DNA from: an uncultured Clostridia bacterium
Lineage (GTDB): Bacteria > Bacillota > Clostridia > TANB77 > CAG-508
Assembly (NCBI GenBank): GCA_934130435.1
Contig: CAKOYB010000005.1
Location: forward strand, 33,802-97,801
DNA length: 64,000 nt
Direction of reading: 5' to 3'
Position numbers and translations under genes: made by a program
Shown here: positions 27,710 to 35,710 of the stretch, piece after piece
Layout: each line of letters begins with the position of its first letter
Position numbering within the stretch: the first letter of the stretch is position 1
Notes under the pieces: model-generated
The model's database searches: none
Told to the model about the DNA's origin: nothing
What the model saw: only the letters and a program-made list of their open reading frames with translations

Positions 27710-27870
27710 ATCACCCAACCTATATATTATTTTAGATGAATAAAAAAATTAATTGTTCGTGCTGCTTAGAACATTATATTTTTTTATAAAGAGAAAATAA
27801 TATATAGGTTGGGTGATTTTTACTTTCTATAATTTAGATATTCATAGATAAAAAACTAACTGTTCGTTTC
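27710..27870. repeat. 108-bp palindromic repeat between pilin-like genes B and A, plus a partial unit
   Basis: Perfect 24-bp arms (27710-27733 and 27794-27817; ATCACCCAACCTATATATTA ends one arm's first 20 bases) flank a 60-base centre with a small inner stem (TGTTC...GAACA). A partial second unit continues to about 27870. The 108 bp are nearly identical to 28975-29082. It lies after gene B and before the leader of gene A. Confidence 0.8.
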
Positions 27871-27905
27871 AAAATTTTTCGTTCCCATTATTATAACCTT
27901 ATTTC

Positions 27906-28634
27906 TTAAAATTCATATTGTGATAAATCTACATCATTTACAAGTTCAGCTGTATTTTCACGTAAGCTCACATGATTGCCATTATTATCCAAAGTATATA
28001 CTTTATTTTCTTTTATAGCAAATACTATCCATCCATTATCACATATAACAAACTTATCTAAGGCTTCTACATCTTCATCTATGGTATAATTATTGTCTTG
28101 ATAATACTTTATTTCACTTGCTTTAGTACCTTCGCTATATTTTCCATAATAAGCTTTTTGTCCATTTTCAATCAAATAAGTATTATTGTTTTTTAATATT
28201 ACTAAATATGCATTTGCTGCCTCTTCTAGTCCTCTAAATACATATTTTATATTACTTGGTGCTTTTTTTGTTATATTTCCATCTTTTGATACTAAATATT
28301 CATTTTCAGAATTTTCTATTGTTACTAAAAAATCATTATTAGATTCATTTACTTGCGTATTTCTTGGTTTAAATTGATTCTTGACAGCACTTTCCAAATG
28401 TTCTTTCTCTATATTTCCTGTTCCATCAATCGCAGCCTCATGTACAGCTAATTTCACCTTTTCTTCTTCCTCTGCTTCTGAATATGTTTCTTTTGCTGTT
28501 TGTGTTTTACTTAGTATTCCGCCATCTTTTATTGCTCTTATGCTTACTACTGCTAAGATCAAAAGTACTATTATTGTTATTATCAATGCAACTAGAGTTA
28601 TTCCTTTCTCATTTTTTGTTAATTCTTTTTCCAT
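27906..28634 (-). CDS. Pilin-like protein B (prepilin-type N-terminus)
   Basis: 242 residues with GGGAGG before the ATG. The first 40 residues (MEKELTKNEKG, ITLVALIITII, VLLILAVVSIRAI) equal those of proteins A and C with few changes. After about residue 60 the sequence is its own: a mixed alpha/beta region with repeated short beta-like segments (for example NEYLVSKDGN, NTYLIENGQK, NKVYTLDNNGN). These suggest a small beta-rich exported domain. No named domain is recognised. It is probably a surface or secreted pseudopilin-like protein; the secretion machinery is not in the window. Confidence 0.8.
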   Translation of the reverse strand: MEKELTKNEKGITLVALIITIIVLLILAVVSIRAIKDGGILSKTQTAKETYSEAEEEEKVKLAVHEAAIDGTGNIEKEHLESAVKNQFKPRNTQVNESNNDFLVTIENSENEYLVSKDGNITKKAPSNIKYVFRGLEEAANAYLVILKNNNTYLIENGQKAYYGKYSEGTKASEIKYYQDNNYTIDEDVEALDKFVICDNGWIVFAIKENKVYTLDNNGNHVSLRENTAELVNDVDLSQYEF

Positions 28635-28660
28635 CTTTCTTCCTCCCTTTATTTTTTTTG

Positions 28661-28843
28661 CAACGCAAAAAGAGATGAACTTTTATCCATCTCTTTTAAA
28701 ATATCCAAAATAAAGCAGTTTTATTTTCTGCTATTTTGTTATTTATTAAATTACATTGTGTGTGTGTGTGTGTGTGTGTTACAGCCTCAGTCATTACAAG
28801 CTTCGTCATTTGTAATTTCTCCTTTTATATTTTTCTTGCGTTG
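28661..28843 (-). ncRNA. Structured leader of pilin-like gene B
   Basis: The same closing stem (CAACGCAA 28843-28836 with TTGCGTTG 28668-28661), internal stems and pre-gene hairpin as leader A. Sequence identity to leader A is very high apart from the AC count (11 instead of 14) and a few substitutions. Confidence 0.55.
28696..28809 (-). CDS. Leader ORF B with (AC)11 tract
   Basis: 37 residues with the same ribosome site as ORF A. It differs by three AC units, which is two codons, so the frame after the tract is preserved (QCNLINNKIAENK then TALFWIF). The GT run is at 28758-28779 on the plus strand. The stop again falls at the foot of the hairpin before the pilin gene. Coding status is uncertain, as for ORF A. 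Confidence 0.45.
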   Translation of the reverse strand: MTKLVMTEAVTHTHTHTQCNLINNKIAENKTALFWIF

Positions 28844-28929
28844 TCTTTTACTTTAATTAACTGCTTTTATTATTACATAAGAATATTTGATTTGCAAGAG
28901 TTTTATATAAAATTTAAAATTACAAGAAT

Positions 28930-28957
28930 TTATCTAGCCTACCTTTTGTATATTTTT
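28930..28957 (-). repeat. Leader-upstream box, copy B
   Basis: TTATCTAGCCTACC then TTTTGTATATTTT, about 121 bases upstream of leader ORF B. Confidence 0.55.
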
Positions 28958-28974
28958 TAAACCTAATAACATAA

Positions 28975-29250
28975 ATCACCCAACCTATATATTATTTTAG
29001 ATGAATAAAAAAATTAATTGTTCGTGCTGCTTAGAACATTATATTTTTTTATAAAGAGAAAATAATATATAGGTTGGGTGATTTCATACCTTCTATAATT
29101 TAATATTTATGAATAAAAAATTAATTGCTCGTGCTGCCTAGAACATTATATTTTTATGAAGAGAAAATAATATATAGTTAGGTGATCTTTACTTTCTATA
29201 ATTTAATACTTGATAAATAAAAAACTAATTGCTGTTGTCAAAGTTCTCCG
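28975..29250. repeat. Tandem palindromic repeats upstream of pilin-like cassette B
   Basis: One full 108-bp palindromic unit (arms 28975-28998 and 29059-29082, identical to those at 27710-27817), a second diverged unit to about 29190, and a partial third. Shared strings are TTTCTATAATTTAATA, GAATAAAAAATTAATTG and CTAGAACATTATATTTTT. From 29250 to the htrA start I see only AT-rich promoter-like sequence. Confidence 0.75.
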
Positions 29251-29466
29251 TCCCAAATGGCTCATTTAAAAAAATTATTTTCAAGCTTTCTTTAAGATTT
29301 TTGTTTTATAATTGCTTTATAATAAATTTATATTAAATATAAAAGCATTAGACTTTTGGTATTTAGTACTAAATATTTTTTACTTATTTATGTTAAAAAT
29401 CTATTGCATTATATGTTTAATTTGAGTTATATTATATATAATATTATTTAGAAAGGTCTGATTATA

Positions 29467-30666
29467 ATGAGTGAGAATTTTAATAATACTACATACAAAA
29501 CAATATCTGATGATTCTGCCAAAAAAGGAAATTCATTTTTAAAAAGTGTTATTATTCCTTTTGGTTGTAGTGCTTTAGCAACTTTTCTAGTAATTGGATG
29601 TTGTTTTGGTGTTCCAAGTATTAAATCTAAACTAATAGGAACAAACAATTCCTCAAATTCTGGTATATCTATTACCAAAGGAGCTGTAAATAGCACTGTT
29701 TCAAACAAAGATTATTCAAACACATCTATATCTGTTGCAAATAAAGTTTTACCATCAATTGTTGGTATTTCTGTTAAATATAATGTAAATAATGTTTTTG
29801 GAAGATCTTCATCTGCTGAAGCTTCTGGTTCTGGTATAATTGTTAGTAATGATGGCTACATTTTAACTAATAATCACGTTGTTAATAGTTCATCTTCTTC
29901 ATCTTACTACCAAATAACAGAAGCTACTTCTATAAAGGTTACTCTTTATGGAGATGAAACTGAATATGATGCTAAAATTGTTGGTAGTGATTCTCAAACA
30001 GATTTAGCAGTTATTAAAATTGAAAAAGATAACTTAACTGCTGCTGAACTTGGTGATTCCGATTCTGTTCAAGTTGGTGAATTTGCAATGGCAATAGGTA
30101 ATCCTTTAGGATTACAAAGTAGTATATCTGCTGGAATAATAAGTGCAACTAATAGAAAGGTTGATGATTCTGAAACTGGATTAACATATAACCTAATTCA
30201 AACTGATGCTGCAATAAATTCTGGTAACAGCGGTGGTGCATTAGTAAATGCAGATGGAAAAGTAATTGGTATAAATACTTTAAAATTATCTGGAACAGGT
30301 ATTGAAGGTATTGGTTTTGCAATTCCAATTAACTCAACTATAGATGTATATCAAAAGCTAATTAAAGATGGAAAAATAAAAAGACCATCTATTGGAATTG
30401 CCGGAATAGACATAACTGAAGAAATGTCAAAACAATATAATTTAAATGTAGGTGTTTATGTTAAATCTGTTGATTCTTTCTCTGCTGCTGAAAAAGCAGG
30501 TTTAAAGGTTGGAGATGTAATCACTGGTATTGATGGAAAAACTATAAAAACTATTGATGAATTAAATGAAGTAAAAAATTCACACAATATAGGAGATACA
30601 GTTACTTTAAAAGTTTTCAGAGATAATAAAGAACAAGAAATAAAGTTAACTCTTCAAGAGCAATAA
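29467..30666 (+). CDS. htrA: HtrA/DegP-family membrane-anchored serine protease
   Basis: 399 residues. A cytoplasmic head (about 1-25) and one span (about 26-52) place the rest outside the membrane. The trypsin-like domain has SGIIVSNDGYILTNNHVV (His), SDSQTDLAVIKI (Asp) and NSGNSGGAL (Ser). One PDZ domain occupies about 305-395. These proteases degrade or refold damaged exported proteins. The upstream region is AT-rich with GAAAGG about 11 bases before the ATG. It is flanked by the dnaK operon but transcribed convergently to it. CssRS-type control was not seen. Confidence 0.93.
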   Translation: MSENFNNTTYKTISDDSAKKGNSFLKSVIIPFGCSALATFLVIGCCFGVPSIKSKLIGTNNSSNSGISITKGAVNSTVSNKDYSNTSISVANKVLPSIVGISVKYNVNNVFGRSSSAEASGSGIIVSNDGYILTNNHVVNSSSSSSYYQITEATSIKVTLYGDETEYDAKIVGSDSQTDLAVIKIEKDNLTAAELGDSDSVQVGEFAMAIGNPLGLQSSISAGIISATNRKVDDSETGLTYNLIQTDAAINSGNSGGALVNADGKVIGINTLKLSGTGIEGIGFAIPINSTIDVYQKLIKDGKIKRPSIGIAGIDITEEMSKQYNLNVGVYVKSVDSFSAAEKAGLKVGDVITGIDGKTIKTIDELNEVKNSHNIGDTVTLKVFRDNKEQEIKLTLQEQ

Positions 30667-30672
30667 TAGTTA

Positions 30673-30713
30673 AAGAATAAATCTGAAAATTGAATTTTTC
30701 TAGATTTATTCTT
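30673..30713 (+). terminator. Terminator after htrA
   Basis: A 12-bp inverted repeat (AAGAATAAATCT / AGATTTATTCTT) with a 17-base loop, followed by TTTAATTTTTAT. Confidence 0.7.
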
Positions 30714-30737
30714 TTTAATTTTTATGTTTTAAATTGA

Positions 30738-30770
30738 AAAAATCAGTATAGAAATTCTATACTGATTTTT
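30738..30770. terminator. Terminator of dnaJ (bidirectional)
   Basis: A perfect 14-bp stem (AAAAATCAGTATAG / CTATACTGATTTTT) ends one base before the dnaJ stop codon region. A/T runs on both sides allow it to stop htrA read-through as well. Confidence 0.88.
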
Positions 30771-31922
30771 TTATCCAAATATTCCTTTTTTTCTTACTGG
30801 TGGTTGTTCATTCATTGTTTGAGCAAGTTTTTCAAATAATTCTCTTTGTTCCTTAGAAAGTCTTTTTGGGGTTTGAACTATTATTGTAAATATAAAGTCG
30901 CCAACAGAACTTCCATTAACATTGTTGAATCCTTTACCCTTTATTCTGAACTTAGTATCTGTTTGAGTTCCCTCAGGTATTTTAAATTTTTCTTTTGTGC
31001 CATTTACCATAGGCACTTCTATTGTAGCACCAAGTGTAGCTTGAGTTACTGTTACTGGAACATCACAATAAACATTATTTCCCTTTCTCGTATACAAATG
31101 ATGTGGTTTAACATGAACATTTATATATAAGTCGCCATTTGTTCCGCCCTTGTTTCCAGCTGCTCCTTCGCCTCTTAAAACTACGGTTTGATCATTATCT
31201 ATACCTGCTGGAATTTTTACACTTAACTTTGTTGCTTTTCTAACTTTTCCTTTTCCTCTGCAAGTCTCACATGGTTCCTTTATAACTTTTCCTTCTCCAT
31301 GACAGTTTGGACAGGTTCTTGTTGTCTGCATTTGTCCAAGTATAGTTGTTTGCATTTGAGTTATCTGACCTGTTCCTTTACACATTGTACATGTTTGTGC
31401 TGTTGTTCCTGGTTTTGTTCCTGTTCCATTACAAGTTGTACATTTTTCTTCCCTGTTAAAACTAATACTTTTTTGTACTCCCAGATATGCTTCCTCAAAT
31501 GATATTTCAATATCATATCTTAAATCTGCACCTTTGCTTGGTCCATTTCTAGTCCTTGATGATCTTCCAGATGATCCAAATCCTCCACCAAAAAATGATG
31601 AGAATATATCTCCTAGATCGCCGAAATCGCCCATGTTAAATCCATCAAATCCTTGAGAGTAGAATCCTCCACCATTTGTTCCTCCAAAACCTTGTGGTCC
31701 GTCTGGTCCAAACTGGTCATACATTCTTCTTTTTTCTGGGTTTGATAAAGTTTCATATGCTTCATTTACTTCCTTAAACTTTGCTTCTGCTTCCTTTTTA
31801 TTGTCTGGATTTGCATCTGGATGGTATTTTTTAGCAAGTTTTCTATATGCTTTTTTTAATTCATCCTCTGTTGCATTTTTATCCACTCCTAGAACTTCAT
31901 AAAAATCTCTTTTTTGTGCCAT
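30771..31922 (-). CDS. dnaJ: Chaperone DnaJ (Hsp40)
   Basis: About 383 residues. The J domain has the HPD motif in KKYHPDANP. A Gly/Phe-rich linker (about 75-120) follows, then four zinc-binding repeats (CTTCNGTG, CTMCKGTG, CPNCHGEG, CETCRGKG) and the two client-binding beta domains. GGAGG is correctly placed for ATG 31922; a TTG at 31934 overlaps it and is rejected. It is the last gene of hrcA-grpE-dnaK-dnaJ, with a 122-base gap after dnaK. Confidence 0.96.
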   Translation of the reverse strand: MAQKRDFYEVLGVDKNATEDELKKAYRKLAKKYHPDANPDNKKEAEAKFKEVNEAYETLSNPEKRRMYDQFGPDGPQGFGGTNGGGFYSQGFDGFNMGDFGDLGDIFSSFFGGGFGSSGRSSRTRNGPSKGADLRYDIEISFEEAYLGVQKSISFNREEKCTTCNGTGTKPGTTAQTCTMCKGTGQITQMQTTILGQMQTTRTCPNCHGEGKVIKEPCETCRGKGKVRKATKLSVKIPAGIDNDQTVVLRGEGAAGNKGGTNGDLYINVHVKPHHLYTRKGNNVYCDVPVTVTQATLGATIEVPMVNGTKEKFKIPEGTQTDTKFRIKGKGFNNVNGSSVGDFIFTIIVQTPKRLSKEQRELFEKLAQTMNEQPPVRKKGIFG

Positions 31923-32044
31923 TTGTTCCTCCAAATTAAGAAGTTAGAAGTTTGATGTATGAAATTAGTATTTTGGCATTATTATAAATAGAAACCTAAA
32001 TTCCAATTTCAAACATCTCTCCTCTAACGTCTAACCTTTAATTA

Positions 32045-33907
32045 TTATTTATTCTCATCTTTTTTATTGTCTTCATCTTCTACAAATTCAGCATCATAAA
32101 CTTTTTCTCCGTTATTTTCAGAAGCATCTCCAGCATTTTCTGCTGTACCTTCTGAATTTGCTCCTGCTGCATTTGCTTGTTTATATAGTTTTTCAGAAAT
32201 TTCATAAAATACTGTTGTTAGTTTTTCTGTAGCTTGTTTAATTGCTTCTGTATCTGTTCCTTCTAAAGCTTTCTTAGTATTTGCAATCTCGTTTTCTACT
32301 TTAGTTTTTTCTTCTCCGCTTATTTTATCTCCTAAATCTTTTAAAGTTTTTTCACTATTGTATACAAGGCTTTCAGCATTATTTCTTATTTCAATTTCTT
32401 CTTTCTTTTTCTTATCTTCACTTGCATGTGCTTCTGCATCTTTTACAGCTTTTTCAATATCTTCATCTGATAGATTTGAACTTGCTGTAATTGCAACATT
32501 TTGCTCTTTTCCTGTAGCCATATCTTTTGCAGATACATGAACTATACCGTTTGCATCAATGTCAAATGTTACTTCTATTTGTGGAACTCCACGTGGTGCT
32601 GCTGGTATTCCTGTTAATTGGAATCTACCTAAAGTTTTATTGTATGCAGCCATTTCTCTTTCTCCTTGTAGAACGTGTATTTCAACACTTGTTTGACCAT
32701 CAGCTGCTGTAGAGAATATTTGTGATTTTTTAGTTGGTATTGTTGTATTTCTCTCTATTAATTTTGTAAATACTCCACCATATGTTTCTATTCCTAATGA
32801 TAATGGTGTTACGTCTAATAAAACTAAATCCTTAACATCTCCTGATAAAACACCACCTTGAATTGCTGCACCAATTGCAACACATTCATCTGGGTTAATT
32901 CCTTTATCTGGTTCTTTACCTGTTATTCTTTTTACTAATTCTTGAACAGCTGGAACTCTTGTAGATCCTCCAACTAATAAAACTTTATGCAATTTATCTG
33001 CTGTTATTCCTGCATCTTTTAATGCTTGGTTAACTGGTCCTGCTGTTGATTCAACTAAATCTCTTATTAATTCTTCAAATTTAGATCTTGTTAATGTAAC
33101 ATCTAAATGTTTTGGTCCTGTGCTATCTGCAGTAATAAATGGTAAGTTTATTTGTGTTTGTTGAACACCAGATAATTCTATTTTAGCTTTTTCTGCTGCT
33201 TCTTTTAATCTTTGCATTGCCATTTTATCTGCTGATAAATCAATTCCATTTGACTTTTTAAATTCTGCAACTAAATAATCTATAATTTTTTGGTCGAAAT
33301 CGTCTCCACCAAGTTTATTGTTACCACTTGTAGCCAAAACTTCAAATACTCCATCTCCTATGTCTAGTATTGAAACATCAAATGTACCACCACCTAAGTC
33401 GTAAACCATTATTTTGCTATCTGTACTTTCTTTGTCCATTCCATAAGCTAGTGCTGCTGCTGTTGGTTCGTTTATAATTCTTAGTACCTCTAACCCTGCA
33501 ATTTTACCTGCATCCTTTGTTGCTTGTCTTTGACTATCATTAAAGTATGCTGGAACAGTAATAACTGCTTGGTTAACAGTTGTTCCTAAATAATTCTCTG
33601 CATCTGTTTTTAATTTTTGTAATATCATTGCTGATATCTCTGGTGGTGTAAATTCATCACCTTCTATATTAACTTTCTTGTCTGTTCCCATTTCTCTTTT
33701 TATTGATATAACTGTATTTTCTGGGTTTGTAACAGCTTGACGTTTAGCTATTTGTCCAACTAATCTTTCTCCATTTTTGGTAAATGCAACAACAGATGGA
33801 GTTGTTCTATTTCCTTCTGCATTAGGTATAACTACTGCTTCTCCTCCTTCCATAACAGCTACACATGAGTTTGTTGTTCCTAAGTCGATTCCTATAATTT
33901 TTCCCAT
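32045..33907 (-). CDS. dnaK: Chaperone DnaK (Hsp70)
   Basis: 620 residues. The N-terminal ATPase shows IGIDLGTTNSCVAVMEGG, VYDLGGGTFDVSIL and LLVGGSTRVPAV; the substrate domain starts at about residue 385. The linker reads VLLDVTPLSLGIET. The C-terminal tail is acidic and Ala/Gly/Asn-rich. GGAGG precedes the ATG. Regulation comes from the CIRCE-like sites upstream of hrcA. Confidence 0.97.
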   Translation of the reverse strand: MGKIIGIDLGTTNSCVAVMEGGEAVVIPNAEGNRTTPSVVAFTKNGERLVGQIAKRQAVTNPENTVISIKREMGTDKKVNIEGDEFTPPEISAMILQKLKTDAENYLGTTVNQAVITVPAYFNDSQRQATKDAGKIAGLEVLRIINEPTAAALAYGMDKESTDSKIMVYDLGGGTFDVSILDIGDGVFEVLATSGNNKLGGDDFDQKIIDYLVAEFKKSNGIDLSADKMAMQRLKEAAEKAKIELSGVQQTQINLPFITADSTGPKHLDVTLTRSKFEELIRDLVESTAGPVNQALKDAGITADKLHKVLLVGGSTRVPAVQELVKRITGKEPDKGINPDECVAIGAAIQGGVLSGDVKDLVLLDVTPLSLGIETYGGVFTKLIERNTTIPTKKSQIFSTAADGQTSVEIHVLQGEREMAAYNKTLGRFQLTGIPAAPRGVPQIEVTFDIDANGIVHVSAKDMATGKEQNVAITASSNLSDEDIEKAVKDAEAHASEDKKKKEEIEIRNNAESLVYNSEKTLKDLGDKISGEEKTKVENEIANTKKALEGTDTEAIKQATEKLTTVFYEISEKLYKQANAAGANSEGTAENAGDASENNGEKVYDAEFVEDEDNKKDENK

Positions 33908-33996
33908 AATAATTTTCCTCCTTAAAATTTAAATAAATTATTTCTTTTTGCTTTACTCTTTTGTATTATTTATAAAATTTAAAATTAATAACTTTA

Positions 33997-34497
33997 TCAT
34001 GTATTTGCAACTATAACCATAGCATGTCTAATAACTCTATCTCCAATTTTATAACCTTTTCTAAAAGTTTCTTTTATTTCTTGTTCTCCTAGGTTTTCAT
34101 CTTGTATAGTGCTTACTGCTTCGTGAAACTCTGGATTAAATACTGTTCCATTTGTTTCTATTTCTTTTACCCCTAGTGATGATAGTACGTCTGTGAATTG
34201 TTTTAAAACTAACTCTACGCCTTGTTTATATCCTTCATCTTCTGTTTTGCTATTTACAGCTTTCTCAAGGTTATCTACTACAGGCAAAAAGCTTGATACT
34301 ATATCAGATACTAGTGATCCATATAGGCCTTCCCTTTCCTTTGCGCTTCTCTTTTTAAAATTATCAAATTCTGCCATCAATCTTTTTAGTCTGTCTGTTG
34401 TATCATCTAAATCTGCTTTTATTTTATTAATTTCAGTGTCTTCTTTACAAGTTTCTTGATTAATCTTTTCTTCCTCTTGTTCTTTTATTTCCTCCAT
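33997..34497 (-). CDS. grpE: Nucleotide exchange factor GrpE
   Basis: About 166 residues. A charged coiled-coil N-terminus (about 1-60) leads to the conserved FDNFKKRSAKER, LPVVDNLEKAV and FNPEFHEAVS segments and a beta domain ending in RKGYKIGDRVIRHAMVIV. GGGAG is well placed for ATG 34497; a GTG at 34515 is in frame but overlaps hrcA. It swaps ADP from DnaK. It lies between hrcA and dnaK as usual. Confidence 0.95.
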   Translation of the reverse strand: MEEIKEQEEEKINQETCKEDTEINKIKADLDDTTDRLKRLMAEFDNFKKRSAKEREGLYGSLVSDIVSSFLPVVDNLEKAVNSKTEDEGYKQGVELVLKQFTDVLSSLGVKEIETNGTVFNPEFHEAVSTIQDENLGEQEIKETFRKGYKIGDRVIRHAMVIVANT

Positions 34498-34511
34498 ACT
34501 TTCTCCCTTCT

Positions 34512-35549
34512 TCACTTTTCAAATTTTTTACCTTCTCCTAGTAGTCCGCCTTGGTTCATTTTTCTGTTTATATATTTAAGTACTGATATAACCTTTGAAT
34601 AATCCATTCTCTTAGGTCCTATTATTCCTATAGTTCCTAATGACTTTCCATGTACTTTATGGTTAAATGTAATAATGCTAAAGTCTTTTAGTTCTTCATT
34701 TTCATTTTCGTCTCCAATGTAAACATTAATGTCATCTGCAATTCCAGAATTAAGTGTATCTATTACCATTTCCTTTGCATCTAAAACATTAACAAAGTTT
34801 TTTGCTAGTTCAACACTCTTAAACTCTGGTAATTCGAAGGCTTTATTAGTTCCTTTGTAATAAATTGTTTCTTGCTTGTCTATAACTTTTTTCATTTCTG
34901 CCAAAATTGGCTTTATTACCTTTATACTACTATTCATTTCTGAATTTATATATTGTTCTAATGGAATATCAATTTCGTCTAATGATTTTCCTTTTAATTT
35001 GTTATTAAATAGGTATGAGATTGTTGAAATTTGTTGTTCTGTTACATCTTCGTCAAATTTTATTATTGTTTCTTTAATTAATCCTGAATCTGTAAGTATA
35101 ATTGCCATCATTGTTCTAGAGCCAAGAAGTACAAATTTAATATCTTCTATCATTTGATTATGCTTATCTGGTCCTATGCTTACTGTTGGATAGTGTGTTA
35201 TTTCGGACAAAGTATTAGTAGTGATTCTAGTTAAATCTTCTATTTGGTTAACTTTTGTTTGAAGTTTAGATTGAATATAAATAACTTCTTCTAAGCTAAT
35301 ATCGTCATCTTTTATTAATTCATCAACATAAAATCTATATCCCTTTGCTGATGGCACTCTACCTGCAGAAGTATGTGGCTTATCTAGAAATCCTAATTTT
35401 TCTAGTTCTGCCATTTCATTTCTTACTGTTGCACTACTATAATTTAAATTGTACTTTTGTACAATTGCATTAGAACTTACTGGCTCTGCTGTTTGTATAT
35501 ATTCTTCTATAATCGCTTGTAAAATTTCTTTTTTTCTATCATTCAACAT
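34512..35549 (-). CDS. hrcA: Heat-inducible repressor HrcA
   Basis: 345 residues. The N-terminal winged helix shows RKKEILQAIIEEYIQTAEPVSS and SSATVRNEMAELEKLG, and the GAF-like domain follows. HrcA binds CIRCE with help from GroEL and represses its own operon. Two CIRCE-like palindromes flank the promoter upstream. It is the first gene of the heat-shock operon. Confidence 0.96.
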   Translation of the reverse strand: MLNDRKKEILQAIIEEYIQTAEPVSSNAIVQKYNLNYSSATVRNEMAELEKLGFLDKPHTSAGRVPSAKGYRFYVDELIKDDDISLEEVIYIQSKLQTKVNQIEDLTRITTNTLSEITHYPTVSIGPDKHNQMIEDIKFVLLGSRTMMAIILTDSGLIKETIIKFDEDVTEQQISTISYLFNNKLKGKSLDEIDIPLEQYINSEMNSSIKVIKPILAEMKKVIDKQETIYYKGTNKAFELPEFKSVELAKNFVNVLDAKEMVIDTLNSGIADDINVYIGDENENEELKDFSIITFNHKVHGKSLGTIGIIGPKRMDYSKVISVLKYINRKMNQGGLLGEGKKFEK

Positions 35550-35586
35550 TTTTATTCCTCTCCCAATGTTGACATTTTTAATTTTT

Positions 35587-35613
35587 TTAGCACTCTTTGC
35601 TATTATTTGCTAA
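35587..35613 (-). promoter_or_regulatory. CIRCE-like operator 1 (degenerate)
   Basis: On the plus strand TTAGCACTC, nine bases, then ATTTGCTAA. One half is the exact CIRCE consensus, and the other differs from GAGTGCTAA at three places. The nine-base spacing is exact. It lies just downstream of the predicted transcription start. Confidence 0.8.
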
Positions 35614-35623
35614 CCACATTTAT

Positions 35624-35651
35624 ATTATACAATATTTTTAGCACTTGTCAA
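35624..35651 (-). promoter_or_regulatory. Sigma-A promoter of hrcA-grpE-dnaK-dnaJ
   Basis: On the minus strand TTGACA (35646-35651) and TATAAT (35624-35629) are 16 bases apart. The -35 box lies inside CIRCE-like operator 2. Confidence 0.82.
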
Positions 35652-35664
35652 TAACTTTTGCTAA
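35638..35664 (-). promoter_or_regulatory. CIRCE-like operator 2 (degenerate)
   Basis: Plus strand TTAGCACTT, nine bases, TTTTGCTAA. It follows the CIRCE pattern with four to five changes and overlaps the -35 box, a position suited to repression. Confidence 0.65.
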
Positions 35665-35668
35665 AAAA

Positions 35669-35701
35669 ATAAAACTTTTATGATTATCACAAAAGTTTTA
35701 T
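35669..35701 (-). terminator. Terminator of the ECF sigma/anti-sigma unit
   Basis: Arms ATAAAACTTTT and AAAAGTTTTAT (11 bp) enclose an 11-base loop, ten bases after the stop of the anti-sigma-like gene. Confidence 0.75.
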
Positions 35702-35710
35702 TTTTTATAT

